A stretch of 37,992 nt of DNA from Mycolicibacterium sp. (GTDB lineage Bacteria; Actinomycetota; Actinomycetes; Mycobacteriales; Mycobacteriaceae), in NCBI RefSeq assembly GCF_017853185.1, contig NZ_JAFMJZ010000012.1, positions 1-37,992 of the forward strand. The letters run 5' to 3'. Position 1 is the stretch's first letter, and every line of letters begins with the position of its first letter. Both the position numbers and the translations under genes were made by a program. The notes beneath the pieces were generated by a model. The model worked only from the letters and a program-made list of their open reading frames with translations, searched no databases and was not told where the DNA came from. Of the stretch, positions 17,479-25,907 are shown in pieces.

Positions 17479-18434
17479 AAGTGCTGGCGCATTTCCTGCC
17501 CAGCGATGCGGTGCTGGATATCGTTGGGCCGGAATCGGATTGGCTCGACATCCGCTGGTGCCACGAGGACGACGACGAGACCCTGCACCGGGAACTCCCC
17601 TGGGCCGATGTGGTCTGGCACGTGCTGCGCCCGCTGTCCGAGGCGGACCTGCGCCGCGGCACCCGGCTTCGCCTGGTGCACAAACTGGGCGCCGGCGTGA
17701 ACACCATCGCCGTCGACACCGCCACCGCATCGGGCATCGCGGTGGCCAACATGCCGGGCGCCAACGCCCCGTCGGCCGCCGAAGGAACGGTGCTGCTGAT
17801 GCTGGCGGCGATGCGCCGGTTACTGGAGTTGGACACCGCCACCCGCGCCGGCCGGGGATGGCCCACCGACCCGACACTCGGCGAGACAGTGCGTGACATC
17901 GGCGACTGCACCGTCGGACTGGTCGGCTACGGCAACATCGCCCGACGGGTGGAACGGATCGTCACCGCGATGGGCGCCGAGGTGCTGCACACCAGCACCC
18001 GCGACGACGGCTCCGCCGACTGGCGGCCGCTGGCTGATCTGCTCGCCGTCAGCGACATCGTCAGCCTGCACCTGCCGCTGACCCCGGACAGCGAGAAGCT
18101 GATCGACGGCGCGGCGCTGGCCTTGATGAAGCCGGGGGCACTACTGGTCAACACCTCCCGCGGCGGTGTGGTCGACGAGTCGGCGCTCGTCGATGCCCTG
18201 GCCTCCGGTCGGCTGGCCGCCGCCGGACTCGATGTGTTCACGAAAGAGCCGGTGCAGACCGGCAATCCTCTACTGGCGCTGGACAATGTGGTGCTCAGCC
18301 CGCACGTGGTCTGGTACACCCGGGACACCTGGCGGCGCTATCTGCAACAGGCGGTGGACAACTGCCGGCGTCTGCGTGATGGAGTGGATCTGGTGAACGT
18401 CGTCAATGGAAAGCAGGGGGTCCGCCTTGACTGA
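17469..18434 (+). CDS. D-isomer-specific 2-hydroxyacid dehydrogenase
   Basis: This is a 321-residue NAD(P)-dependent oxidoreductase that interconverts 2-hydroxyacids and 2-oxoacids. The catalytic-domain start is divergent, then the Rossmann part has VGLVGYGNIARRV (GXGXXA type). The active-site trio is present: Arg in VNTSRGGVVDE, Glu in DVFTKEPVQ, and His in VLSPHVVWYT. The last helix YLQQAVDNCRRL is normal for the family. It overlaps both neighbours: 10 bases into the hydrolase, and it ends within the MFS start region. This gene and the MFS gene are not part of the M. tuberculosis locus as I remember it. The substrate is likely a small hydroxyacid brought in by the transporter. Confidence 0.9.
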   Translation: MAVKVLAHFLPSDAVLDIVGPESDWLDIRWCHEDDDETLHRELPWADVVWHVLRPLSEADLRRGTRLRLVHKLGAGVNTIAVDTATASGIAVANMPGANAPSAAEGTVLLMLAAMRRLLELDTATRAGRGWPTDPTLGETVRDIGDCTVGLVGYGNIARRVERIVTAMGAEVLHTSTRDDGSADWRPLADLLAVSDIVSLHLPLTPDSEKLIDGAALALMKPGALLVNTSRGGVVDESALVDALASGRLAAAGLDVFTKEPVQTGNPLLALDNVVLSPHVVWYTRDTWRRYLQQAVDNCRRLRDGVDLVNVVNGKQGVRLD

Positions 18435-19743
18435 CTCCGGATTGGAGGCGCGCACACTGCGCCGGGTGACCATCCGGCTGGTGCCGATTCTGATGGCGTT
18501 GTATTTCGTCAACTATCTGGACCGCACCAATCTGGGTATCGCCAAGGCCGAATTGAGCGCCGACCTCCAACTGTCGGCGACCATGTTCGGTCTGGCGTCC
18601 GGCATCTTCTTCATCGGCTACGTCCTGGTGGAGGTGCCGTCGAACCTGGCACTGGTGCGCTTCGGTGCCCGGCGCTGGCTGGCCCGGATCGCCGTCTCCT
18701 GGGGCATCGTCGCGGTCGCCATCGCCTTCGCCCCCAACGCCGGATGGTTGCTGGCCCTGCGATTCCTGCTCGGCGTAGCCGAGGCCGGCCTGTTCCCGGG
18801 CGTCATCCTCTTCCTCGGCCACTGGTTCCCGGCCGCCTACCGGGCCCGGATCGTCGGGGTGTTCATGCTTGCCATCCCGATCGCCTCGGCGATCGGAACA
18901 CCGTTGGCGGCGTGGCTGATTGAGGCCGGACACGGCGCCTTCGGACTGTCCGGCTGGCGAGTCATGATGATCTGCGTCGGCTCGCCGGCGGTGATCCTCG
19001 GGGTGATCTGCTGGTTCTATCTCACCGACCGGCCCGCCGACGCACACTGGCTACCGGCCGATGAGCGGCGCTGGCTGATCGACACACTCGCCGCCGAGGA
19101 GCACGAGGTGGCCCGGACCTTCCACTTCCCGCTGCGCCGGGCGCTGACCAGCCCCCGGGTCTGGGCACTCGCGGTGGTCTATTTCGGTGTCGCCTACGGC
19201 CTCTACGCGCTGGCGTTCTTCCTGCCGTCGATCATCGCGGGATTCAAGAAGACCTTCGGGGTTCAGCTCTCCATCATCGAGGTGGGGCTGATCACCGCGA
19301 TCCCCTATGTCTTCGCCGCGCTGGCGATGTTCCTGTGGTCACGGCATGCCGATCGGGTACGCGAGCATGTCTGGCACGTCGCGATCCCACTCCTGTTGGG
19401 CGGCTTGGCGATTCCGGTCGCGTTGTACCTGCGCCATCCGGTCGCGGTGATGATCCCGGTCACCATCGCCGCGATGGGCGTCTACAGCGCCCTCCCGGTC
19501 TTCTGGGCGCTGCCGTCCCGGTTCCTCACCGGTGCCGCCGCCGCAGCCGGGATCGGCCTGATCAACTCGTTCGGCAACCTCGGCGGTTTCGCCGCCCCGT
19601 ATGCCACCGGAGCGCTGTCCGATCTCACCGGAAGCAACCGCGCCGGCATGTGGGCGGTGGGCGTGATCATGGTGGTGTGCGCGGGCCTGGTCGTCGCACT
19701 GAAGGCCACCCCGGCACCCGATCGGCCCCCGGCCGACGGGTAG
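18427..19743 (+). CDS. MFS transporter, anion:cation symporter type
   Basis: This is a 12-helix major facilitator protein resembling the ACS family, which imports organic anions such as tartrate, phthalate or hexuronates. The N-terminal motif LYFVNYLDRTNLGIAKAEL is diagnostic for that family. Two start choices exist: ATG 18406, or TTG 18427 which overlaps the upstream stop (TTGACTGA) and has an AGGGGG ribosome binding site about 9 bases before it. I prefer TTG (438 residues). The cytoplasmic middle loop (RPADAHWLPADERRWLIDTL) is typical. Coupling to the 2-hydroxyacid dehydrogenase suggests uptake of a hydroxy- or aromatic acid; the substrate cannot be read from sequence. Confidence 0.9.
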   Translation: MTDSGLEARTLRRVTIRLVPILMALYFVNYLDRTNLGIAKAELSADLQLSATMFGLASGIFFIGYVLVEVPSNLALVRFGARRWLARIAVSWGIVAVAIAFAPNAGWLLALRFLLGVAEAGLFPGVILFLGHWFPAAYRARIVGVFMLAIPIASAIGTPLAAWLIEAGHGAFGLSGWRVMMICVGSPAVILGVICWFYLTDRPADAHWLPADERRWLIDTLAAEEHEVARTFHFPLRRALTSPRVWALAVVYFGVAYGLYALAFFLPSIIAGFKKTFGVQLSIIEVGLITAIPYVFAALAMFLWSRHADRVREHVWHVAIPLLLGGLAIPVALYLRHPVAVMIPVTIAAMGVYSALPVFWALPSRFLTGAAAAAGIGLINSFGNLGGFAAPYATGALSDLTGSNRAGMWAVGVIMVVCAGLVVALKATPAPDRPPADG

Positions 19744-19757
19744 TACCCTCGGTCCCA

Positions 19758-19771
19758 ATCAACCGGTTGAT
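19758..19771. promoter_or_regulatory. Perfect 14-bp palindrome upstream of fadE6
   Basis: ATCAACCGGTTGAT is a perfect inverted repeat 17 bases before the ATG of fadE6, upstream of an AGAAGGCGG ribosome binding site. Its size and location suit a repressor operator. A candidate is the TetR encoded at 15116, but no direct link is visible. Confidence 0.5.
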
Positions 19772-19788
19772 CAAGAAGGCGGTCGCAC

Positions 19789-21987
19789 ATGCCCATCGCA
19801 ATCGAGTCCGAGCACGTCGAACTGGCCAAGTCGGTGAAATCCCTCCTCGCGAAGGTCGCACCGGCCGAGGTCCTGCACGCCGCACTCGAGGCGCCGGTGC
19901 AGAACCCGCCGGTCTACTGGCGAGGTGCCGTCGAACAGGGGCTCCAGGGCCTGTCGCTACCGGAATCGGCGGACGGCCAGGGCGCGGGGTTTCTCGAACT
20001 GGCGGTCGTGATCGCCGAGTTCGGCTACGCCGCCGCGCCGGGGCCCTTCGTCCCCTCGGCAATCGCCGGTGCACTCATCGCCGCGCACGCGCCCGAGGCC
20101 GCGGTGCTTCGCCGGCTTGCCTGCGGTGAGTCCATCGCCGCCTACGCGTTGGAGTCCGACCTGACCGCCAACCGGCACGGGGACACCCTGGTGATCTGCG
20201 GTGAGGCCCGGTCGGTGCCGGGTGCGGCCCAGGCCGACGTGCTGGTACTCCCGGTGGCCATCGAAAGCGGTGTCGAATGGGCGGTGATCGACGCCTCCCA
20301 ATTGGAGATCGAAGTCCTACGGTCGGTGGACCCGTTGCATCCGGTCGCCCATGTTCGCGCCAACAGCATCGAGATCGGCGTGGATGCGTTGCTGTCCAAC
20401 GTTTCCCAGGCCGCCGGCCGGGCGATCATCACCACGCTGCTGTCCGCCGAGGCCGTCGGGATCGCGCGGTGGGCCACCGACACCGCCTCGGAGTACGCCA
20501 AGATCCGCGAGCAGTTCGGCCGCCCGATCGGCCAGTTCCAGGCCATCAAGCACAAGTGCGCCGGGATGATCGCCACCACCGAGCGGGCCACCGCCGCGGT
20601 GTGGGATGCCGCCCGGGCGCTCGACGAGGCCGCCGGAAGCGGTTGGGACAACGGGTCGACCAACTACGAGTTCGCCGCCGCGGTGGCTGCCACCCTGGCC
20701 CCGGTCGCCGCCCAGCACTGCGCCCAGGACTGCATCCAGGTGCACGGCGGCATCGGGTTCACCTGGGAGCACGACACCAACATCTACTACCGCCGCACCC
20801 TGGCTCTGGTGGCGGCGTTCGGCCGCTCGACGGAGTATCCACAGCGGGTGTTCGACACCGCGACGACCACCGGGATGCGCGCGGTGAAGATCGACCTCGA
20901 CCCGGCCACCGAGAAGATGCGCGCCGAGATCCGCGCGGAAGTCGATGCGCTCAAAGCCATTCCGCGGGAGCAGCGCGCCGTCGCCATCGCCGAGGGCGGC
21001 TGGGTGCAGCCGCACCTGCCGCTGCCCTGGGGCCGCGCCGCGACCCCGATCGAGCAGATCATCATGGCCCAGGAGTTCTCCGCGGGCCGGGTCAAGCGCC
21101 CCAATATGGGTATCGCCGCCTGGCTGATCCCGTCGATCGTCACCTACGGAACCGAGGAGCAGAAGCAGCGATTCCTGCCTCCGACGTTCCGCGGCGAATT
21201 GATCTGGTGCCAGCTGTTCTCCGAACCGGGTGCCGGATCGGATCTGGCCAGCCTGACCACCAAGGCCACCAAGGTCGACGGCGGCTGGCGGATCACCGGG
21301 CAGAAGATCTGGACCACCGCCGCACAGTTCTCCCGGTGGGGGGCACTGCTGGCCAGAACGGACCCGAGCGCTCCAAAACACAATGGCATCACCTACTTCC
21401 TGCTCGACATGAAGAGTGAGGGCGTGGAGGTCAAGCCGCTGCGCGAACTGACCGGCAACGCGTTGTTCAACACCGTGTTCATCGACGACGTCTTCGTGCC
21501 GGACGAGATGGTGCTCGGCCAGGTGAACCACGGCTGGGAGGTCAGCCGCAACACCCTTACCGCCGAACGGGTTTCGATCGGCAGCGATGAGCCCGGCTTC
21601 CTGCCGAACCTGACCCGGTTCGTCGAGTTCGTCAGCGAGGGCCACTTCGATCAGGTGGGCCACCACCGGGCCGGCGAGCTCATCGCCGAGGGCCACGCCG
21701 CCAAACTGCTGAACATGCGCTCGACGCTGCTCACGCTGGCCGGCGGCGACGCGATGCCCTCGGCCGCGATCGGCAAGCTGCTGTCGATGCGCACCGGTCA
21801 GGGCTACGCCGAATTCGTGGTGTCCTCATTCGGCGTCGACGGCGCCATCTGGGAGGAGAACTCGGTGCAGGGCAAGTGGGCGGAGTACCTGCTCGCCAGC
21901 CGGGCCACCACCATCTACGGCGGCACCTCCGAGGTCCAGCTCAACATAATCGCCGAGCGCCTGCTCGGACTGCCCCGCGACCCGTAA
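19789..21987 (+). CDS. fadE6: Acyl-CoA dehydrogenase FadE6-like, two fused modules
   Basis: This 732-residue flavoprotein carries two acyl-CoA dehydrogenase modules in one chain, matching my recollection of M. tuberculosis FadE6 (Rv0271c, 731 aa). The N-terminal module ends with REQFGRPIGQFQAIKH and HGGIGFTWEHDTNIYYRR, typical of one subunit type of actinobacterial heteromeric ACADs. The C-terminal module (from about residue 360) has LFSEPGAGSDLASL, WRITGQKIWTT and YGGTSEVQLNIIAERLLGLP, typical of the partner type. In the second module Gly replaces the classical catalytic Glu of YEGT. It likely oxidises an acyl-CoA with a bulky or branched chain at C2-C3. ATG 19789 has a good ribosome binding site. 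It is convergent with fadD2, 3 bases apart. Confidence 0.9.
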   Translation: MPIAIESEHVELAKSVKSLLAKVAPAEVLHAALEAPVQNPPVYWRGAVEQGLQGLSLPESADGQGAGFLELAVVIAEFGYAAAPGPFVPSAIAGALIAAHAPEAAVLRRLACGESIAAYALESDLTANRHGDTLVICGEARSVPGAAQADVLVLPVAIESGVEWAVIDASQLEIEVLRSVDPLHPVAHVRANSIEIGVDALLSNVSQAAGRAIITTLLSAEAVGIARWATDTASEYAKIREQFGRPIGQFQAIKHKCAGMIATTERATAAVWDAARALDEAAGSGWDNGSTNYEFAAAVAATLAPVAAQHCAQDCIQVHGGIGFTWEHDTNIYYRRTLALVAAFGRSTEYPQRVFDTATTTGMRAVKIDLDPATEKMRAEIRAEVDALKAIPREQRAVAIAEGGWVQPHLPLPWGRAATPIEQIIMAQEFSAGRVKRPNMGIAAWLIPSIVTYGTEEQKQRFLPPTFRGELIWCQLFSEPGAGSDLASLTTKATKVDGGWRITGQKIWTTAAQFSRWGALLARTDPSAPKHNGITYFLLDMKSEGVEVKPLRELTGNALFNTVFIDDVFVPDEMVLGQVNHGWEVSRNTLTAERVSIGSDEPGFLPNLTRFVEFVSEGHFDQVGHHRAGELIAEGHAAKLLNMRSTLLTLAGGDAMPSAAIGKLLSMRTGQGYAEFVVSSFGVDGAIWEENSVQGKWAEYLLASRATTIYGGTSEVQLNIIAERLLGLPRDP

Positions 21988-21990
21988 TCC

Positions 21991-23667
21991 CTACTTGACC
22001 TCGATCTGACGCAGTTCGCGCTTGAGGATCTTCCCGGTCGGGTTACGCGGCAGTTCGGCCAGGAAGACCACCTCACGCGGGACCTTGTACCGCGCGAGGT
22101 GGTCGCGGACGTAGTTCTTGACGGTCTCCTCGGTGAGCTCGACACCGTCCTTGGCCACCACGAAGGCGCGCAGCCGGGCACCGAAGTCCTTGTCCTCCAC
22201 GCCGATTGCGGTCGCCTCGATGACGTCGGGGTGCCCGCTGATGAGGTCCTCGACCTCCGCGGGGAAGACGTTCTCACCACCGGAGACGATCATCTCGTCG
22301 TCGCGGCCGCTGACGTACAGCAGTCCATCGGGGTCGAGGTGGCCGACGTCGCCCGACGACATCAGCCCGTCGATGATCTCCTTGCCGCCGCCTCCGGTGT
22401 ACCCCTCGAACGGAAAGAAGTTTCCGACGAAGATGCGGCCCACCTGACCGCGGGGCACCTCCTTGCCGTGCTCGTCGAGGATCTTGACCTTGACGCCCTT
22501 GACCAATGGGCCGACGGTCGCCGGGCTCTTCTTGAGATCCTCGGGCCGCGCGATGGAGACGAAGGCGATCTCCGTTGAGCCGTAAAGGTTGTAGACCACC
22601 GGGCCGATGTCCTTCATGGCCCGGCTGGCGAGTTCGGCGCCCAACTGCGAGCCGGAGACGAAGACGATCCGCAACGAGGACAGATCAGGTTTGGGATCCA
22701 GGGTCTCCAGGACGTCCAGCATCCGGGACAGCATCACCGGCACCACCACGATCGCGGTCACCTTGTGCTTGGCGACGTCCTCGAGCACCTCGGCCGGCCT
22801 GAATCGGCGGTGCAACACCAGGGTGGAACCCAGCGTCATCGCGATGGTCGCGTGCAGGTAACCCAGCGCGTGGAACATCGGCGAGGGCAACGCGGTGACC
22901 TCACCGGATTTGAACGGAACGCTGGACAGCACACCGCCGATCGGCGCCAGCGTGGGCGGGGCGTGCCGGTTAGCGCCCTTGGGCGTACCGGTGGTGCCAC
23001 TGGTCAGGATGATGATCGACGAGCGTTTGGTCGCCTTCGGAGCGGGTTCGCGACTGCTGCGGTCGATCAATTCGGCCAGCGTCTCGTCGGTGCTCGTCGA
23101 CGGATCCGGACTGTCCGGGTTGGTGGCCAGTGCCCGCAGCATGCCCACCTCGGGGCTGGCCATCTTCACTGCGTCGGCGTACTCGTCGTCGTAGATGATC
23201 ACCCGAGCGCCCTCACGCTCGGAGACGTCGCGGATCTGCGGACCGGAGAACTCCGTGTTGAGCATGATGGTCCGCGCCCCTACCCGGGCACATGCGTAGT
23301 TGGCGATGAGGAACCAGCGGTGGTTGCGCGCCAGGATCGCCACCCCGTCGCCGCCGGTGATACCCATGGCCAGCAGTCCGTTGGCAACCGCATTGGTGGC
23401 GTTGTCGAGTTCGGCGTAGGTCATCGAACCCTCGTCGTCGATCAGCGCCAGCCGGTGCGGGGTGCGGCGGGCGTTGAGCGCCGGGATCATCCCGACCTCA
23501 CCCCAGCGACGCATGTCAGCGACCATCGCGACCAGGTTCTGCGGCGGCTCCAGGCCGAACGCACCGGAGTCGATCATCTTCTGCAGGTAGTGCAGTTCGG
23601 CCGAACCGCGTTCCGCCAGTTGCTGCACCTTGGCCAGCGCCTGGTCCCGTAGATCCCAAAGGCTCAT
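21991..23667 (-). CDS. fadD2: Long-chain acyl-CoA ligase FadD2-like
   Basis: This 558-residue adenylate-forming ligase activates fatty or other carboxylic acids to CoA thioesters using ATP. The P-loop-like motif LTSGTTGTPKGA is at about residues 222-232, YGSTEIAF follows, then SGDVGHLDPDGLLYVSGRDDEMIVSGGENVFPAEVED (hinge and A8 region), and the catalytic Lys is in NPTGKILKREL near the end. The size and the convergent arrangement with FadE6 match M. tuberculosis fadD2 (Rv0270, 560 aa) as I recall it. Together with FadE6 it would form the first two steps of a beta-oxidation route. The -10 TAGGCT lies 6 bases upstream of the ATG, so the transcript looks leaderless. Confidence 0.9.
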   Translation of the reverse strand: MSLWDLRDQALAKVQQLAERGSAELHYLQKMIDSGAFGLEPPQNLVAMVADMRRWGEVGMIPALNARRTPHRLALIDDEGSMTYAELDNATNAVANGLLAMGITGGDGVAILARNHRWFLIANYACARVGARTIMLNTEFSGPQIRDVSEREGARVIIYDDEYADAVKMASPEVGMLRALATNPDSPDPSTSTDETLAELIDRSSREPAPKATKRSSIIILTSGTTGTPKGANRHAPPTLAPIGGVLSSVPFKSGEVTALPSPMFHALGYLHATIAMTLGSTLVLHRRFRPAEVLEDVAKHKVTAIVVVPVMLSRMLDVLETLDPKPDLSSLRIVFVSGSQLGAELASRAMKDIGPVVYNLYGSTEIAFVSIARPEDLKKSPATVGPLVKGVKVKILDEHGKEVPRGQVGRIFVGNFFPFEGYTGGGGKEIIDGLMSSGDVGHLDPDGLLYVSGRDDEMIVSGGENVFPAEVEDLISGHPDVIEATAIGVEDKDFGARLRAFVVAKDGVELTEETVKNYVRDHLARYKVPREVVFLAELPRNPTGKILKRELRQIEVK

Positions 23668-23673
23668 ACACCG

Positions 23674-23679
23674 AGCCTA
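23674..23679 (-). promoter_or_regulatory. Candidate -10 element (TAGGCT) of fadD2
   Basis: On the minus strand TAGGCT fits TANNNT and ends 6 bases before ATG 23667, consistent with a leaderless mRNA. There is no clear -35. Confidence 0.45.
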
Positions 23680-23713
23680 TGTGACTCAGGTAACTCCGAT
23701 GGGTCGATGAACC

Positions 23714-23719
23714 TATTCT
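23714..23719 (+). promoter_or_regulatory. Candidate -10 element (TATTCT) of the SRPBCC gene
   Basis: TATTCT fits TANNNT and ends 6 bases before GTG 23726, so transcription would start at the GTG. It would drive the SRPBCC-sulfatase-acyltransferase unit. Confidence 0.5.
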
Positions 23720-23725
23720 GATCCG

Positions 23726-24175
23726 GTGGCATCGATAAGCCGGACGCGCACCGTCAGCGCACCCGCGGCGGCGGTATGGGATGTGCTGGCCGACTTCGGC
23801 TCGATCAGCGCCTGGGCCGGCAACGTCGACCATTCCTGCCTGCTGCAGCACGACGCGGACCCGGCCGCGGTCGGCACGACGCGACGCATCCAGGTGGGCC
23901 GGGACACGCTCGTGGAACGGATCACCGACAGCACCGCTCCCACCACGCTGCGCTACGAGATAGAAGGGCTGCCCCGCCGGCTGGGCCGGGTGGCCAACCG
24001 CTGGACGGTGATGGGATTCGGCGAGACGGCCGCCGTCACGCTGACCAGCACGGTGGAGATCGCCGACAACCCGCTGGCCCGGATCGCCGAGAAGGCGGTG
24101 TGCCGGTTCATGGCCAAGCAGTCCGACACCATGCTCGACGGGCTGGCGCAGAGACTGGAGGAGTCCCATGAGTGA
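23726..24175 (+). CDS. SRPBCC family (START-like/polyketide cyclase) protein
   Basis: This is a 149-residue protein of the SRPBCC helix-grip fold, which encloses a deep hydrophobic pocket and binds or transforms lipids, polyketides or aromatics. The N-terminal TVSAPAAAVWDVLADFGSISAWAGNVDHSCL is the classical first strand and helices of the fold, and the long C-terminal helix (AEKAVCRFMAKQSDTMLDGLAQRLEE) closes the pocket. The start is GTG 23726. It overlaps the sulfatase start by 8 bases, so the two are co-translated. It may carry or shape the hydrophobic substrate of the neighbouring enzymes; that role is inferred from context alone. Confidence 0.87.
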   Translation: MASISRTRTVSAPAAAVWDVLADFGSISAWAGNVDHSCLLQHDADPAAVGTTRRIQVGRDTLVERITDSTAPTTLRYEIEGLPRRLGRVANRWTVMGFGETAAVTLTSTVEIADNPLARIAEKAVCRFMAKQSDTMLDGLAQRLEESHE

Positions 24176-25907
24176 CCGTCCCGACATCGTGATCGTGATG
24201 ACTGACGAGGAGCGGGCCATCCCGCCGTACGAGCCCGACGACGTCCGCGCCTGGCGGCATCGGGTGCTGGCCGGACGCCGCTGGTTCGACGAGCACGGGG
24301 TCGACTTCGTCCGGCATTACACCGGTTCGCTGGCCTGCGTGCCCAGCCGGCCGACGATGTTCACCGGGCAATATCCCGATCTGCACGGGGTCACCCAGAC
24401 CGACGGGATCGGCAAGAGCGCGGAGGACTCGCGGATGCGCTGGCTGCGCCGCGGGGAGGTGCCCACGCTCGGAAACTGGTTCCGCGCAGCCGGTTACGAC
24501 ACCCACTACGACGGCAAGTGGCACATCTCGCACGCCGATCTCACCGATCCGGCGACCGGACGGCCACTGGCCACCAATGACGATGACGGCGTCGTTGATC
24601 CCGCCGCCGTGCGCCGCTACCTCGACGCCGATCCGCTTGACCCGTACGGGTTCTCCGGCTGGGTCGGCCCGGAACCGCACGGTGCCGGACTGGCCAACAG
24701 CGGCATGCGGCGCGATCCTCTGATCACCGAACGGGTGGTGGCCTGGCTGACCGACCGCTACGCCCGCCGGCGCGCCGGTGACCCGGATGCGTTGCGCCCC
24801 TTCCTGTTGGTGGCCAGCTTCGTCAATCCGCACGACATCGTGCTGTTCCCCACCTGGGTGCTGCGCAGCCCGGTGAAGCCCTCACCACTCGACCCGCCGC
24901 ACATCCCGCCCGCTCCCACCGCTGATGAGGATCTGCGCACCAAACCCGCGGCCCAGATCGCGTTCCGGGAGGCCTACTACTCCGGCTACGCACCGGGTCC
25001 GGCGATCGAGGCGATCTACAAGCGCAACGACCAGCGCTACCGGGATCTTTATTACCGTCTGCACGCCGAGGTCGACTCCCCGATCGACCAGGTTCGCCGT
25101 GCGGTGACGGAAGGCTCGTCGAACGCGGTGCTGGTGCGCACCGCCGACCACGGCGACCTACTGGGCGCACACGGCGGACTGCACCAGAAATGGTTCAACC
25201 TCTACGACGAGGCAACCCGGGTGCCGTTCACCATCGTCCGGGTAGGCGAACATGCGACCACCGCGCGGACGGTCGACGCGCCGACCTCGCACGTCGACCT
25301 GGTGCCCACCCTGCTCGGCGCGGCCGGGGTCGACGTCGAGGCGACTGCCGAGACGCTGCGTGAGTCGTTCACCGAGGTGCACGCACTGCCCGGCCGCAAC
25401 CTCATGCCCGTCGTGGACGGGGCCGCGGCCGAAGCCGACCGTGCCGTCTATCTGATGACGCGCGACAACGTCCTGGAAGGCGATTCCGGCGCGTCAGGCC
25501 TGGGCCGTCAGCTCAAGGCGACCTCGAACCCGCCTGCGCCGCTGCGGATCCGGCTTCCCGCACACACTGCGGCAAATTTCGAGGGCCTGGTTACCGATGT
25601 GGACGGCCAGCTGTGGAAGCTGGTCCGCAGTTTCGACGACCCGTCGACCTGGACCGAGCCGGGCGTGCGTCACCTGGCGGCCAACGGCCCGGGCGGGGAC
25701 ACGTATCGGACCAGCCCGCTCGACGACCAGTGGGAGCTCTACAACCTGACCGGTGACCCCATCGAGGCGGTCAACAGGTGGGAGGATCCCGATCTGCACG
25801 ACTTGCGCCAGCACTTGCGGATGAGACTCAAAGAGGTTCGCGCGACATCTGTTCCCGAGCGCAACAACCCGTGGCCGTACGCGGCGCGGGGATCGGGTCA
25901 GCATTGA
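24168..25907 (+). CDS. Sulfatase (formylglycine-dependent type)
   Basis: This is a 579-residue alkaline-phosphatase-superfamily sulfatase that hydrolyses sulfate esters. The modification motif CVPSRPTMFTG has Cys57, which a formylglycine-generating enzyme would convert to the catalytic residue. Metal ligands fit MTDEE near the N-terminus and TADHGDLLGAHGG in the middle; LHQKWFNLYDEATRVPF is the usual substrate-site segment. No signal peptide is seen, so it is probably cytoplasmic. It overlaps the SRPBCC gene and is followed without a gap by the acyltransferase. Located beside aromatic ring-cleavage genes, it could desulfate an aryl or steroid sulfate, but a lipid or carbohydrate sulfate is equally possible from sequence. 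Confidence 0.92.
   Translation: MSDRPDIVIVMTDEERAIPPYEPDDVRAWRHRVLAGRRWFDEHGVDFVRHYTGSLACVPSRPTMFTGQYPDLHGVTQTDGIGKSAEDSRMRWLRRGEVPTLGNWFRAAGYDTHYDGKWHISHADLTDPATGRPLATNDDDGVVDPAAVRRYLDADPLDPYGFSGWVGPEPHGAGLANSGMRRDPLITERVVAWLTDRYARRRAGDPDALRPFLLVASFVNPHDIVLFPTWVLRSPVKPSPLDPPHIPPAPTADEDLRTKPAAQIAFREAYYSGYAPGPAIEAIYKRNDQRYRDLYYRLHAEVDSPIDQVRRAVTEGSSNAVLVRTADHGDLLGAHGGLHQKWFNLYDEATRVPFTIVRVGEHATTARTVDAPTSHVDLVPTLLGAAGVDVEATAETLRESFTEVHALPGRNLMPVVDGAAAEADRAVYLMTRDNVLEGDSGASGLGRQLKATSNPPAPLRIRLPAHTAANFEGLVTDVDGQLWKLVRSFDDPSTWTEPGVRHLAANGPGGDTYRTSPLDDQWELYNLTGDPIEAVNRWEDPDLHDLRQHLRMRLKEVRATSVPERNNPWPYAARGSGQH

Noticed and set aside
20317-21696. 459-residue minus-strand ORF inside fadE6
   Set aside because: It lies antisense to well-supported ACAD motifs and has the composition typical of shadow ORFs in GC-rich DNA.
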